Positions 8,442 to 18,364 of a stretch of DNA of 64,000 nt are shown piece by piece. Source of the DNA: an uncultured Bacteroidales bacterium (GTDB lineage: Bacteria > Bacteroidota > Bacteroidia > Bacteroidales > Muribaculaceae); contig CAMKGM010000004.1 of the NCBI GenBank assembly GCA_946412245.1, forward strand, positions 18,933 to 82,932. The letters run 5' to 3'. Position 1 is the stretch's first letter, and each line of letters begins with the position of its first letter. Under the pieces are notes generated by a model. It saw only the letters and a list, made by a program, of their open reading frames with translations. It was not told where the DNA came from and did not search any database. Position numbers and translations under genes: made by a program.

Positions 8442-10975
8442 AAAGCGATGTGCACTTGCACACGCAGTCCTTGGCGGTCAACACCCGGCGTATCACGATA
8501 AGTGAGACGCCACACATAGTCGAGCCGCAAGAACGTGAAGATGTTATCAATGCCCACACCCAGTTCCATATAGGGTTTGTTGCCCATGGGCCGACAGTTT
8601 GCGGTCTCAGGGAATCTAAACACACGGGATGACTTCTCGGGGTTATTCTTTGAAGTCAGACCACCATATACTCCCCTAAACGACAACACTTCGCGTAGCT
8701 TCAGTTTCTTGAGTAGCGGAATGCGGTTAAACACCATGCCGTTCATCCAGTAGGTCATGTCCCATGACACATACTGGTCGCAGGCAAACTCCATAGCATT
8801 CATGAGTGAATAAGTCTCAGGCTGAATGGTGTACGACAGGTTGGCATTGGGTATCATCAAGTCGGGATATGGGACCTGACTCCAAGTCTTGCCGGCTTTC
8901 ACAATCAAGTCGGTATAGCCATAGGCCGAGAACCAGAACCGTTTCTGAATAGCCATCTCAGTCTTGTTTACCTCAAAATCTCCACCCAGAAAGCCTCGTG
9001 GCATATATGTATGCTCCAGCGTTATAATGGGATTATCGATATTGATGGGAAAACGGTAGTTGCGCGTCTGATAGAACTTTTCACCCGGTGCATAACGCAG
9101 ACCCACTTTAAAACCGGCCGTGTTATAGTGACCGAAATCATGACCGTTTCCATCAATGAACGGCAGGAAGCACGTGGCCTCATGGCGCTGATGTGTCACA
9201 CCAGCCGTAACCGAAAAGCCGTTGAGCAGTTCCAGCTTATAGTCAAGGGCTGTCGTACGCAGGTAGGTCATCTTGTCATCGGTCTTGCGACGAATGGCAA
9301 GAAAAGCGTTGTCCTGACTGGTGAACTGGTAGTGCTGCCCTATCTTGTCCACATCATATTCATGCCACAACTTGAGCGAGTGGATGGGAAACTCGTTGCC
9401 ATGGTATTTCTTTTCATTGAACGAGTACTCCAGCTCACCTCGATATTTCAATTTCTTGTCCTTGAATCCGTAGGCAATATAACCCTTAGCGAACAAATGC
9501 TTGTTGAGGTGGGCCGTTGTCATACCGCCCACTTTGAGTCTGAAGCCCTCAAGTTTGTTCCAGTTCATGAATGTGTTGAGTGGCCCAAAATCAAACTTGC
9601 TAGGCGATCCGGTTGCCACATAGCCGTTGACCAGCATGAGCGCCACCTTCTCAGTCCAGTAGAAAAACTTGGACCGTCGCAACTTGGCCAGCATGCCACC
9701 CACATCATCTTTCTGAGCTTGAGCGACAGCGGGCCGTAATCGCGCCCACTGCTCTTGCGTGACGCTGGCGGCCCCCGCATCTTCCACTTCCTCACCGCTA
9801 CGGTCAAATATGGCCATATCTCGGGGTGGGTCAAAACTATGATTGCTACAGAAAGTCTTGCGGTGTGCATAAAACTCTTGTGCGCCCTTGATGATTTTGA
9901 ATTCCACCGTCATTTCATCGCGCGTCTTAAGTCGGCTTCCATCGGGTGCTCGCGCGAAATCCTGCTCTATGTACACACGCTTCACATAGTTTAGATTAAT
10001 GGATGTGGGCGTAGTCATCATCAACTTTTTCACAAACATCGACGAGTCGGCAAGCGACACATACATCCTGCCGATAAACCCGAATGTCTCAGGTACGAAC
10101 GGAACAAACGACAATCGCACGCAAAGCTCGCCTTCCAGCATCACGGTATCGGTCAAGTAGTACTTATAAAATCCCGCTCCTGAACTTGATAATGGACTCA
10201 CAAAACGACTTTGCATCACGGCAAGGTCGTTGCTGTAAACGTCAACCTCGCTAAAAGCATCGTCCATAAAGCGCTTCACTCCCTCAGCATTAAAATTGTC
10301 CTCTATGCCCTCGTGTCGCTTGGCGACAATCAGTCGCTTGTGTGTTTTGGGATTCTTGCGGTAATATTCCTCTGAGAATGTTTCATTCACCGACACCGGT
10401 AGCACCTGTCGCCCTGTGGCAGGGAGGGTGTCGAGATAGTTGGCAAGGAAGTCAAACTTCTTGAGCAACACATTCTTTTCGTCAGGATTCATATTGTTTA
10501 GCCCAAAGGTCATGAGTTCATATTTATCATAAGTGTAGTAGTCATGACGCATAGGGTCTCCTTCATCCTTGTGTTGCCTAACCCGTTCCATGAACGCAAT
10601 GGCTGGATTTCCTTTCTTCTGATATTTCTCTTTGCGCTTGCGGTCAATAATTACCTCATCGAGCAGGCGACTTTCAGATGCTATGTAGATTACAACAGGT
10701 TCGGCAGCATCGGCCACAGTCACCTCACGGGGTTTATAACCCACCACCTGCACTTTCAGCACTGAGTTCAAGGGCATTGACACTGAGAACTCACCCTTCA
10801 CATTAGCTATAGCACCCTCACCGGTTCCCTTGACAAACACCGATGCGTATGGCACCGGTTCATCGGCCACTGAATCTTTCACAACGCCATGCACGTTCAC
10901 AAACTGCTGCGCAACAACATCCACACTGAAGAAGATGAAGAGCGCCATCAATATGTGAACCGCTTTTTTCGTCAT
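8438..10975 (-). CDS. DUF5686/carboxypeptidase-like regulatory domain outer-membrane protein
   Basis: 845 residues. A signal peptide (to about VVAQQ, residue 24) is followed by a carboxypeptidase-like regulatory beta-sandwich (VHGVVKDSVADEPVPYASV to about residue 105). A long domain follows that is typical of DUF5686 and whose second half looks like an outer-membrane beta barrel with alternating aromatic strands. The function is unknown. The gene overlaps aguB tail to tail and faces the CYTH gene head to head across an overlapping promoter pair at 11005-11020. Confidence 0.85.
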   Translation of the reverse strand: MTKKAVHILMALFIFFSVDVVAQQFVNVHGVVKDSVADEPVPYASVFVKGTGEGAIANVKGEFSVSMPLNSVLKVQVVGYKPREVTVADAAEPVVIYIASESRLLDEVIIDRKRKEKYQKKGNPAIAFMERVRQHKDEGDPMRHDYYTYDKYELMTFGLNNMNPDEKNVLLKKFDFLANYLDTLPATGRQVLPVSVNETFSEEYYRKNPKTHKRLIVAKRHEGIEDNFNAEGVKRFMDDAFSEVDVYSNDLAVMQSRFVSPLSSSGAGFYKYYLTDTVMLEGELCVRLSFVPFVPETFGFIGRMYVSLADSSMFVKKLMMTTPTSINLNYVKRVYIEQDFARAPDGSRLKTRDEMTVEFKIIKGAQEFYAHRKTFCSNHSFDPPRDMAIFDRSGEEVEDAGAASVTQEQWARLRPAVAQAQKDDVGGMLAKLRRSKFFYWTEKVALMLVNGYVATGSPSKFDFGPLNTFMNWNKLEGFRLKVGGMTTAHLNKHLFAKGYIAYGFKDKKLKYRGELEYSFNEKKYHGNEFPIHSLKLWHEYDVDKIGQHYQFTSQDNAFLAIRRKTDDKMTYLRTTALDYKLELLNGFSVTAGVTHQRHEATCFLPFIDGNGHDFGHYNTAGFKVGLRYAPGEKFYQTRNYRFPINIDNPIITLEHTYMPRGFLGGDFEVNKTEMAIQKRFWFSAYGYTDLIVKAGKTWSQVPYPDLMIPNANLSYTIQPETYSLMNAMEFACDQYVSWDMTYWMNGMVFNRIPLLKKLKLREVLSFRGVYGGLTSKNNPEKSSRVFRFPETANCRPMGNKPYMELGVGIDNIFTFLRLDYVWRLTYRDTPGVDRQGLRVQVHIAF

Positions 10976-11004
10976 AAATCTTTTTACCTGTCGATGATTA
11001 TTTT

Positions 11005-11020
11005 TAACTTTGCAAAAGTA
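11005..11020. promoter_or_regulatory. Overlapping divergent -7 elements
   Basis: The 16-base near-palindrome TAACTTTGCAAAAGTA reads as TAACTTTG on the plus strand (11005-11012, towards the CYTH gene) and as TACTTTTG on the minus strand (11020-11013, towards the DUF5686 gene). Clear TTTG boxes at the usual distance are not seen. Confidence 0.55.
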
Positions 11021-11071
11021 ATGATTTTATCTCAATCACAACGCTGTTTTCATTATTGAAATCACATTTTT

Positions 11072-11542
11072 ATGGCTAAGGAAATAGAACACAAATATCT
11101 TGTGACCGGCGATAGCTTCAAGCATCAGGCCTCACAAGTGATACACATCACTCAAGGTTACCTGTCGCGCGACAAGGGCCGCACTGTGCGCATCCGCACT
11201 GCCGGCGAAAAGGCTTTTATCACCATCAAGGGGCCAGGAATCGATGCCGCTCGCGACGAGTTTGAGTATCCCATACCGCTGGCCGATGCTCAAGCCATGC
11301 TACGCATGTGCGTGCCTCCGGTCATCAGCAAGGACCGTCACATAGTCATGCACGATGGTAATAAGTGGGAGATTGACGTGTTTCACGGCGACCTGCAGGG
11401 ATTGATTTTGGCCGAGATTGAGATTCCCTCGGTTGACTATCGCTATACCCTACCCGACTTTGTGGGACGCAACGTCACGGACGACCGGCGCTTTTACAAC
11501 TCATGCCTCACCACATTCGAGGACATAAAAGATGCCCTTTAA
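11072..11542 (+). CDS. CYTH-domain protein (triphosphatase-like)
   Basis: 156 residues that form a single CYTH domain. The diagnostic EIEHKYLV is at residues 4-11, and alternating Arg/Lys/Glu strands follow (VRIRTAGEKAFITIKG, EFEYPI, WEIDVFHG, LAEIEIPS). The family binds triphosphates in a beta-tunnel with metal ions. Bacterial single-domain members are mostly inorganic triphosphatases or related hydrolases rather than adenylate cyclases, and the substrate here cannot be read. Convergent with rlmD, with a 5-base gap. Confidence 0.85.
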   Translation: MAKEIEHKYLVTGDSFKHQASQVIHITQGYLSRDKGRTVRIRTAGEKAFITIKGPGIDAARDEFEYPIPLADAQAMLRMCVPPVISKDRHIVMHDGNKWEIDVFHGDLQGLILAEIEIPSVDYRYTLPDFVGRNVTDDRRFYNSCLTTFEDIKDAL

Positions 11543-11547
11543 CCCAA

Positions 11548-12960
11548 TTAAAATCGGCGCTCTAAAGCCACCACATTCTCCACATGCTGGGTGTGTGGAA
11601 ACATATCAACCGGTTGCACCTCCAGCACAGCGTACTTGGCATCGAGCATAGCCAAATCGCGTGCTTGTGTGGCGGGATTACAGCTCACATAGACAATGCG
11701 TTGCGGCTCGGCACGCATAATCACGTTAACCACATCCTCATGCATTCCCGCGCGCGGAGGGTCAATAATCATCACATCGGGGCATCCGTGTTCTAGCACA
11801 AAGTCGTCGGTCAAGATATCTTTCATGTCACCAGCGTAGAACAGTGTGTTTTCAATCTTGTTCACCTGTGAATTGAGTCGCGCGTCATCAATGGCTTCAG
11901 ACACATACTCAATACCAATCACTTTACGTGCTTGGCGTGCCACAAAATTGGCTATCGTGCCGGTGCCGGTGTATAGGTCGTAGACCAGTTCGTCGCCTGT
12001 CAGTCGAGCCATGCGACGTGCCACCTTATATAACTCATAGGCCTGGGCTGAGTTGGTCTGATAGAACGACTTTGGTCCGACCCTAAATCGCAACCCTTCC
12101 ATCTCCTCTTCAATATACTCACGACCGGCGTAGAGCACAAATTCCTGATCATTGAGCGAGTCGTTCCGCTTTAGGTTCACCACATAGAGCAGCGATGTAA
12201 TCATCGGGAAGCGTTCGTGCATGGCGTGCATCACATCGTCGATGGCAGCACGATTATCCTCGCCGAACACTACCACTAGCATCACCTCGCCTGTGCTGGC
12301 CGTTCTAATCATGATGGTGCGTAACAGACCCACATTGTCACGCAAGTCAAAGAATGAATAGCCTTGTCGCTTGCCATAGTCACGAATGAAGTTCCTTATC
12401 TCGTTCGACAGCTCAGATTGCAACCAACAATGCTTAATGTCGAGCACCTTGTCAAATGCGTTGGGAATGTGGAATCCCAGCGCGTTACGATCGTCAAATG
12501 CCTCTCCTGACTCCAGTTGCTCACGCGTGAGCCATGATTTATTGGAGAAAGTAAATTCCAGTTTATTGCGATAATAGCAAGTATGGGCTGAGCCAAGTAT
12601 GGGATTAATGGCCGGCAGCTCCACTTTGGCAATGCGTTGCAAGGCATCCTCTACTTGTTGTTGCTTATATTTGAGCTGCTGGTCATAGGGTATATGTTGG
12701 AATTTGCATCCGCCGCACACACCATAGTGTTCACACATGGGCTCAACACGCATTGCGCTCATTGTGTGAAAACGCACAATTTTGCCTTCGGCAAACGAAT
12801 GGCGTTTCTTGGTCAATTGCACATCAACCACATCTCCCGGTGCGCCCAGCGGCACAAACACCACCATGTCGTTCCACCGGCCCAGGCTTTTGCCCTCGGC
12901 CGCTATGCCTGTTATCTCCAGTTTTTCAATCACTGGCAACGGTTTACGCTTTCTGCTCAC
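11548..12960 (-). CDS. rlmD: 23S rRNA (uracil-C5)-methyltransferase, RlmD family
   Basis: 470 residues. An N-terminal TRAM-like RNA-binding domain (about residues 8-65) is followed by the Cys cluster of the iron-sulfur site (CEHYGVCGGCKFQH) and a SAM methyltransferase domain with YDLYTGTGTIANFVA, DPPRAGMHEDV and the catalytic-Cys motif YVSCNPATQARDL. The family makes m5U in 23S rRNA (U1939 or U747) or in tRNA. Single copies in Bacteroidetes are annotated RlmD, but specificity cannot be read from sequence. A -7 box lies at 13017-13010. Confidence 0.88.
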   Translation of the reverse strand: MSRKRKPLPVIEKLEITGIAAEGKSLGRWNDMVVFVPLGAPGDVVDVQLTKKRHSFAEGKIVRFHTMSAMRVEPMCEHYGVCGGCKFQHIPYDQQLKYKQQQVEDALQRIAKVELPAINPILGSAHTCYYRNKLEFTFSNKSWLTREQLESGEAFDDRNALGFHIPNAFDKVLDIKHCWLQSELSNEIRNFIRDYGKRQGYSFFDLRDNVGLLRTIMIRTASTGEVMLVVVFGEDNRAAIDDVMHAMHERFPMITSLLYVVNLKRNDSLNDQEFVLYAGREYIEEEMEGLRFRVGPKSFYQTNSAQAYELYKVARRMARLTGDELVYDLYTGTGTIANFVARQARKVIGIEYVSEAIDDARLNSQVNKIENTLFYAGDMKDILTDDFVLEHGCPDVMIIDPPRAGMHEDVVNVIMRAEPQRIVYVSCNPATQARDLAMLDAKYAVLEVQPVDMFPHTQHVENVVALERRF

Positions 12961-13309
12961 GTCTGTATTTATTTTTTATCTTGTTTTATATTCGGTTGAT
13001 TTTCGGCTACAAAGATAGCGATAATCTGCTATTCGTTAAAAAATATTTTTATTTAGTCATTAAATCGCATTTATTTACATCAACTTTTATATTTTTTTCG
13101 TATCTTTGCAACTCCAAAACGGGGTGCGTCTTGTTGCCCCCTTGGAATTCATAGTGCGAGCAGGATGTTGTTGCGTTACAACAAGTTCCATGTTGCTTAA
13201 AAACTGTAACCAACGCCAAACAACGACCTATAGGCACTTTTTGAAATGCATTTTCATCTACAACCGTTATTTTGCTTTCAATTTTTTTAATTATAAATTT
13301 ACTTATTTA
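12961..13309. other. Divergent regulatory region between rlmD and ppdK
   Basis: 349 bases without a gene. It holds the rlmD -7 box (TATCTTTG, minus, 13017-13010) and the ppdK -7 box (TATCTTTG, plus, 13101-13108). That leaves a ppdK leader of about 195 bases with two hairpin candidates: GGGG/CCCC around 13121-13140 and TTGTTG-N5-CAACAA around 13168-13184. No riboswitch consensus is recognised. Confidence 0.55.
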
Positions 13310-16027
13310 ATGAAGACAGTTTACACTTTCGGAAATGGCATGGCCGAGGGCAAAGCCGAAATGCGCGATTTGCTTGGTGGCAAGGGTGCCAATCTGGCCG
13401 AGATGAATCTCATTGGAGTTCCCGTACCTCCCGGTTTTACTATTACTACTGAAGTTTGCAAGGTCTATAACGAAAAAGGCCGCGAACATGTTGTCGAACT
13501 CATTAAGGCCGATGTTGAAAAGGCTATCAACCACATCGAGTCGCTCACCGGCAACAAATTCAACGACCCCAGCAACCCACAGCTCGTGTCGGTTCGCTCG
13601 GGTGCTCCCGTATCTATGCCGGGTATGATGGACACCGTGCTTAACCTGGGTATTAACGACGCCGTCGCTGAGACGCTCGCCGTCAAGTCTGGCAATCCTC
13701 GCTTTGCTTGGGACAGCTACCGCCGTTTTGTACAAATGTACGGCGACGTGGTGCTGGGCATGAAACCCAAGAACAAGACCGACATTGACCCCTTTGAGGA
13801 AATCATTGAAAACGTCAAGGCTCAGAAGGGTGTGAAGTTTGACACCGAACTCGAAGTGGAAGACCTCAAGAAACTGGTCGACCTGTTCAAGAAAGCCGTG
13901 AAAGAGAACACCGGTAAGGACTTCCCCACCAACGCATGGGATCAGCTCTGGGGAGCCATCTATGCAGTGTTCGATAGCTGGAACAACGAGCGCGCCATCC
14001 TTTACCGCAAGATGAACCAAATTCCTGAGGAATACGGAACTGCCGTCAATGTGCAAGCCATGGTCTATGGCAACATGGGCAACAACTCTGCTACCGGCGT
14101 GTGCTTCTCTCGCGATGCCGCCACAGGTGAGAACCTGTTCAACGGCGAGTACCTGATTAACGCTCAGGGCGAAGACGTGGTGGCCGGTGTGCGCACCCCG
14201 CAACAAATCATGACCGAAGGTAGCCGTCGCTGGGCTCAGCTTCAAGGCATCAGCGAAGAGCAGCGCAAGGCCGAGTTCCCCTCACTGGAGGAATCTATGC
14301 CTGAGTGTGCCGCTCAGTTGGTTGACATTCAGCACAAACTCGAGGAGCACTATCACGATATGCAAGATATGGAGTTCACCATCCAGAACGGCAAGCTTTG
14401 GCTGCTTCAGACCCGCAACGGCAAGCGCACCGGTGCTGCTATGGTGAAGATTGCCATGGACCTGCTGCGTGAAGGCAAAATTGACGAGAAAACCGTCCTT
14501 AAACGCATGGAGCCCGAGAAACTCGATGAGCTTCTCCACCCCGTCTTCGACAAGGAAGCGCTGAAATCGGCCAAGGTTATCGCCAAGGGTCTGCCCGCAA
14601 GCCCCGGTGCTGCTACCGGACAAATCGTATTCTTCGCCGACGAGGCCGAGGAATGGGCAGCCAAGAACCACAATGTGGTGCTCGTGCGCATTGAAACTTC
14701 ACCCGAAGACCTTCGCGGTATGCGTGTTGCTGAGGGTATCCTCACCGCTCGTGGCGGTATGACCTCGCACGCTGCTGTGGTTGCCCGTGGTATGGGCAAG
14801 TGCTGCGTGTCGGGTGCAGGCGACATCATTGTTGACTACAAGGCCAAGACCGTGGAAATGAACGGTAAAGTTTATCACGAAGGCGAGTGGATTTCACTCA
14901 ATGGTTCTACCGGACAAGTCTATGAAGGCAAAGTTCAGACCGCTGATGCCGACATTAGCGGTGACTTTGCAGCCATCATGGACCTGGCTGAGAAACACTC
15001 TAAGATGATGGTCTACACCAATGCAGACTCTCCTGCCGATGCAAAGGTGGCACGCCGCTTTGGTGCCAAGGGTATCGGTCTGTGCCGCACTGAGCATATG
15101 TTCTTTGAAGGTGACCGTATCCAGGCTATGCGCGAAATGATTATCGCTCAAGACAAGGCTAGCCGTGAGGTTGCCCTTGCCAAACTGCTCCCCTTGCAGC
15201 GTGGTGACTTCGAAGGCATCTTCGAGGCTATGGACGGTTACGACGTGACCATCCGTCTGCTCGATCCCCCTCTGCACGAGTTTGTTCCCAAGGAAGCAGC
15301 AGCCATTCGTGAACTATCTGCCAGAACTAACATCTCTGAGGCCGACATCAAAAACATCAGCGAAGCTCTCGTTGAGCAGAACCCCATGCTCGGTCATCGC
15401 GGATGCCGCCTGGGTAACACCTATCCTGAAATCACTGAGATGCAGGCTCGCGCCATCATTGAGGCAGCTCTGAACATGAAGGCTAAGGGCATTGATGTGC
15501 ATCCCAAGATTATGATTCCTCTTGTGGGCGTATTCAACGAAATTAAACTGCAGGCCGAGATCATTCGCCGCACTGCCGACAAGGTGTTTGCCGAGCGTGG
15601 CGAAACCGTGGCTTACAAGATTGGTACTATGATTGAGATTCCGCGTGCCGCTCTCGTGGCCGACCAAATCGCTCAGGTTGCCGACTTCTTCTCGTTCGGT
15701 ACTAACGACCTCACGCAAATGACCTTCGGTTATTCTCGCGACGATGTTGCCAAGTTCCTCCCCGACTATATGCGTCTCGGTCTGTTGAAGAACGACCCGT
15801 TTGCAGTGCTAGACCAGGAAGGCGTTGGCCAACTCATCGAGATGGCTTGCCGCAAAGGCCGTCAAACCAAACCCGAGCTCGACCTTGGCATCTGTGGCGA
15901 ACATGGTGGTGAGCCCTCGTCAGTGAAGTTCTGCGACTCGCTCAACCTCAAGTATGTTTCTTGCTCGCCCTATCGTGTGCCCATCGCACGTCTCGCTGCC
16001 GCTCAAGCAGCCATCGAGCACGCTTAA
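13310..16027 (+). CDS. ppdK: Pyruvate, phosphate dikinase
   Basis: 905 residues, the normal length. The upstream in-frame ATG at 13106 is rejected because it overlaps the -7 element and adds 68 unrelated residues; homology begins at MKTVYTFGNGMAEG. The nucleotide-binding domain has LLGGKGANLAEMN, the phospho-His domain has GGMTSHAAVVARGMGK, and the C-terminal PEP/pyruvate barrel has CRTEHMFF and CGEHGGEPSSV with the catalytic Cys. It interconverts pyruvate, ATP and Pi with PEP, AMP and PPi. In Bacteroidales it works in glycolysis or gluconeogenesis. It is monocistronic with its own terminator. Confidence 0.95.
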   Translation: MKTVYTFGNGMAEGKAEMRDLLGGKGANLAEMNLIGVPVPPGFTITTEVCKVYNEKGREHVVELIKADVEKAINHIESLTGNKFNDPSNPQLVSVRSGAPVSMPGMMDTVLNLGINDAVAETLAVKSGNPRFAWDSYRRFVQMYGDVVLGMKPKNKTDIDPFEEIIENVKAQKGVKFDTELEVEDLKKLVDLFKKAVKENTGKDFPTNAWDQLWGAIYAVFDSWNNERAILYRKMNQIPEEYGTAVNVQAMVYGNMGNNSATGVCFSRDAATGENLFNGEYLINAQGEDVVAGVRTPQQIMTEGSRRWAQLQGISEEQRKAEFPSLEESMPECAAQLVDIQHKLEEHYHDMQDMEFTIQNGKLWLLQTRNGKRTGAAMVKIAMDLLREGKIDEKTVLKRMEPEKLDELLHPVFDKEALKSAKVIAKGLPASPGAATGQIVFFADEAEEWAAKNHNVVLVRIETSPEDLRGMRVAEGILTARGGMTSHAAVVARGMGKCCVSGAGDIIVDYKAKTVEMNGKVYHEGEWISLNGSTGQVYEGKVQTADADISGDFAAIMDLAEKHSKMMVYTNADSPADAKVARRFGAKGIGLCRTEHMFFEGDRIQAMREMIIAQDKASREVALAKLLPLQRGDFEGIFEAMDGYDVTIRLLDPPLHEFVPKEAAAIRELSARTNISEADIKNISEALVEQNPMLGHRGCRLGNTYPEITEMQARAIIEAALNMKAKGIDVHPKIMIPLVGVFNEIKLQAEIIRRTADKVFAERGETVAYKIGTMIEIPRAALVADQIAQVADFFSFGTNDLTQMTFGYSRDDVAKFLPDYMRLGLLKNDPFAVLDQEGVGQLIEMACRKGRQTKPELDLGICGEHGGEPSSVKFCDSLNLKYVSCSPYRVPIARLAAAQAAIEHA

Positions 16028-16050
16028 AACAATACTGTTTTATACACACA

Positions 16051-16086
16051 AAACGGTAAGATTCACATGAGTCTTACCGTTTTTTT
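16051..16086 (+). terminator. Intrinsic terminator of ppdK
   Basis: Stem AAACGGTAAGA/TCTTACCGTTT followed by a run of seven or more T. Confidence 0.9.
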
Positions 16087-16177
16087 ATCATTAGTGTCCG
16101 ATAAAAAAGGTAAGCACGAATGTAAGTAAACTTTTATTAATTATTATTAAACTACCATTTTCATTAAATATATTGGT

Positions 16178-16185
16178 TACATTTG
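16178..16185 (+). promoter_or_regulatory. -7 element of the M13 peptidase gene
   Basis: TACATTTG, 65 bases before the start at 16250, in very AT-rich DNA. No clear TTTG upstream. Confidence 0.5.
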
Positions 16186-16249
16186 CAATTGAAAAACAAC
16201 ATTATTGCAACAAACAATTAATACACATTTAAATATCCTACAAACAATA

Positions 16250-18280
16250 ATGAAAATGAAACAAGCTTTTATTGCCGTTGCTCTTGCTTTGTCTTGCATG
16301 ATAGGGACGGCACAAACCCAACAGCATGTAAACAAGGCCAACATGGACCTTAGTGTAAAACCCGGCGAAAACTTCTGGCAGTATGCCGTGGGCGGATGGC
16401 TCAAAGCCAACCCACTCGACAAACAGCACGTCCAGAACGGCGCGTTCATGGATCTCTATGAACAGAACAACGACCGCATCAACGACTTGATTATGGAGTA
16501 TGCCGGCAAGCACTTGCCGCAAGGCACCGATGGTCAGAAGATAGGCAGTCTGTACCGCCTGTATATGGACACCGTGAGTCGCAACGCGATGGGTTACCAA
16601 CCCATTTTGCCCTATCTGAAGCAAGTGCGCGAAATCACCACTCGCGAGCAAATGCTCAAGGTGATGTATGAACTCGACGCCAAGGGCTTCGGCACAGCGC
16701 CGTTTGGCATATACTTGTCAATGAATCCCTATAATTCCAACGAGTATATGATGGGTGCCGGTCATGGTGGTGCCTCACTTTCAAAGGAGTACTACGACAA
16801 CCCCAGCGAGCAGCAAAAGGTGGTGGTGAGCACTATTAAAGAGCTCAATAAGGACTTGTTGAAGATGGTGGGTAACAGCGACGAGGAAGCCGAGCGCATG
16901 ATGGAAGCCGAGTGGGCCATAGAGACCAAGATAGGCTTGAGTCAGCTTGACCAGGTGGAGTCGCGCGACCCCTACAAGCGCATTCACATCATGACCTGGG
17001 AGCAGCTGCTTAACGATTTCAAGGGCATAGATTGGGCGACGTATCGCAATGTTATCAACTATCCGCAGGACATCGACACCGTGAATGTGGGTCAGCTTGA
17101 GCCCCTGCATGTGGTTGAGGATTTGTTAGCCAACGCAAGTGTTGACGACTGGAAGGCATTTATGGAACTGAGCATAGTCAAGAGTTTCTCGGGCTTCCTG
17201 TCCGACGAATTCAGCGACCGTTCGTTTGAGGCCAGTAAGAAAATCTCGGGTGTTCAGGAACAGCAGCCCCGCTGGAAGCGTGCCGTGGGCTTGATTAGCG
17301 GCTTTTTGGGTGAAACCATAGGCAAACTGTATGTTCAGAAGTATTTCCCCGAGAGCAGCAAGCAGCGTGTGGTGAAGCTGGTGAAAGACTTGCAGCAGGC
17401 CTTTGAAGACCGCCTGAAGGACAACACCTGGATGAGCGCGGAAACCAAGGCCAAGGCCATAGAGAAATTGCATGCCATGCACATTAACGTGGGCTATCCC
17501 GACAAGTGGGAAGACATGGAAAAGTATATCGACATTCGCGAAGACGAGAATATGGTGGAAAACTACATTCGCATCTCACAAGAAACCACACAGGCAAATC
17601 TGCGCAAGCACTGGCACCAGCCAGTGGACAAGACGGTGATGGCATGCACCCCTCAGACGGTTAACGCCTTCTACAACTCTCGCTTCAACAGCATCAACTT
17701 CCCGGCAGCCATCCTGCAACCTCCCTTCTTTGACCCCGAGGCCGACTATGCCAGCAACTATGGTGCCATTGGTGTTGTCATCGGTCACGAAATGACCCAC
17801 GGATTCGACGACAAGGGCTGCCTCTTCGATAAGGACGGTAACCTCGCCAACTGGTGGACTCCCGAGGACAAGGCAAACTACGACAGCCGGACGAAGGTGA
17901 TTGCCGACTGGTTCAGCAAACAGGAAATTCTTCCCGGTGTGTTTGTAAACGGTGCGAAAACTCTGGGCGAGAACGTGAGTGACAACGGTGGCTTGAACAT
18001 TGCCTACCGTGCCTACGAGAACCGCATGAAGGTGGAGCCGCTGAAGAAAATCGACGGTTACACACCTGCACAGCGCTTCTTCCTGGCTTACGCCCGCGTC
18101 TGGGCCAGCAACAGCACCCCCGAGTCGATTGCCAACCTCGTTGACAGCGACACGCACTCACCCAACGAGCTCCGCGTCAATGCGGCTCTGCCTATGATCG
18201 GTCCCTGGTACAAGGCCTTCAACATCAAGAAGAGCGACAAAATGTACCTCCCCGAGTCGCAGCGCGCCCTCGTATGGTAA
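16250..18280 (+). CDS. M13 family metallopeptidase (neprilysin/PepO-like)
   Basis: 676 residues from the ATG at 16250; the upstream ATG at 16205 only adds AT-rich leader. A signal peptide (ALALSCMIGTAQ) implies export. The large M13 N-domain is followed by the conserved NAFYNSRFNSINFPAAIL, the zinc motif VIGHEMTHGFDDKG (HExxH) and the third ligand in ENVSDNGGLNIAYRA (ExxxD). All catalytic residues are present. The family cleaves short peptides, here probably in the periplasm. Monocistronic, with a terminator at 18329. Confidence 0.93.
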   Translation: MKMKQAFIAVALALSCMIGTAQTQQHVNKANMDLSVKPGENFWQYAVGGWLKANPLDKQHVQNGAFMDLYEQNNDRINDLIMEYAGKHLPQGTDGQKIGSLYRLYMDTVSRNAMGYQPILPYLKQVREITTREQMLKVMYELDAKGFGTAPFGIYLSMNPYNSNEYMMGAGHGGASLSKEYYDNPSEQQKVVVSTIKELNKDLLKMVGNSDEEAERMMEAEWAIETKIGLSQLDQVESRDPYKRIHIMTWEQLLNDFKGIDWATYRNVINYPQDIDTVNVGQLEPLHVVEDLLANASVDDWKAFMELSIVKSFSGFLSDEFSDRSFEASKKISGVQEQQPRWKRAVGLISGFLGETIGKLYVQKYFPESSKQRVVKLVKDLQQAFEDRLKDNTWMSAETKAKAIEKLHAMHINVGYPDKWEDMEKYIDIREDENMVENYIRISQETTQANLRKHWHQPVDKTVMACTPQTVNAFYNSRFNSINFPAAILQPPFFDPEADYASNYGAIGVVIGHEMTHGFDDKGCLFDKDGNLANWWTPEDKANYDSRTKVIADWFSKQEILPGVFVNGAKTLGENVSDNGGLNIAYRAYENRMKVEPLKKIDGYTPAQRFFLAYARVWASNSTPESIANLVDSDTHSPNELRVNAALPMIGPWYKAFNIKKSDKMYLPESQRALVW

Positions 18281-18302
18281 ATCACTAAACCTAAAGATTG
18301 AT

Positions 18303-18316
18303 TTGGGTTAACCCAA
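18303..18316. repeat. Perfect 14-bp palindrome
   Basis: TTGGGTTAACCCAA lies just after the M13 peptidase stop and just before the terminator hairpin. Confidence 0.5.
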
Positions 18317-18328
18317 GCAAAATAATCT

Positions 18329-18364
18329 GGGGATGTGTCAAATTACCGGCTCATCCCCTTTTTA
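18329..18364 (+). terminator. Intrinsic terminator of the M13 peptidase gene
   Basis: GGGGATG/CATCCCC with a 16-base loop and a trailing T run. Confidence 0.7.

Noticed and set aside
8438..10975. DUF5686 protein as a TonB-dependent SusC-like transporter
   Set aside because: It has the carboxypeptidase-like N-domain but no plug domain, and at 845 residues the barrel part is too short.
13106..13309. N-terminal extension of pyruvate phosphate dikinase by 68 residues
   Set aside because: Its ATG overlaps the -7 element and the added sequence is AT-rich leader; the family starts at 13310.
13109..13309. Riboswitch in the ppdK leader
   Set aside because: Two short stems can be drawn but no known consensus core is present.
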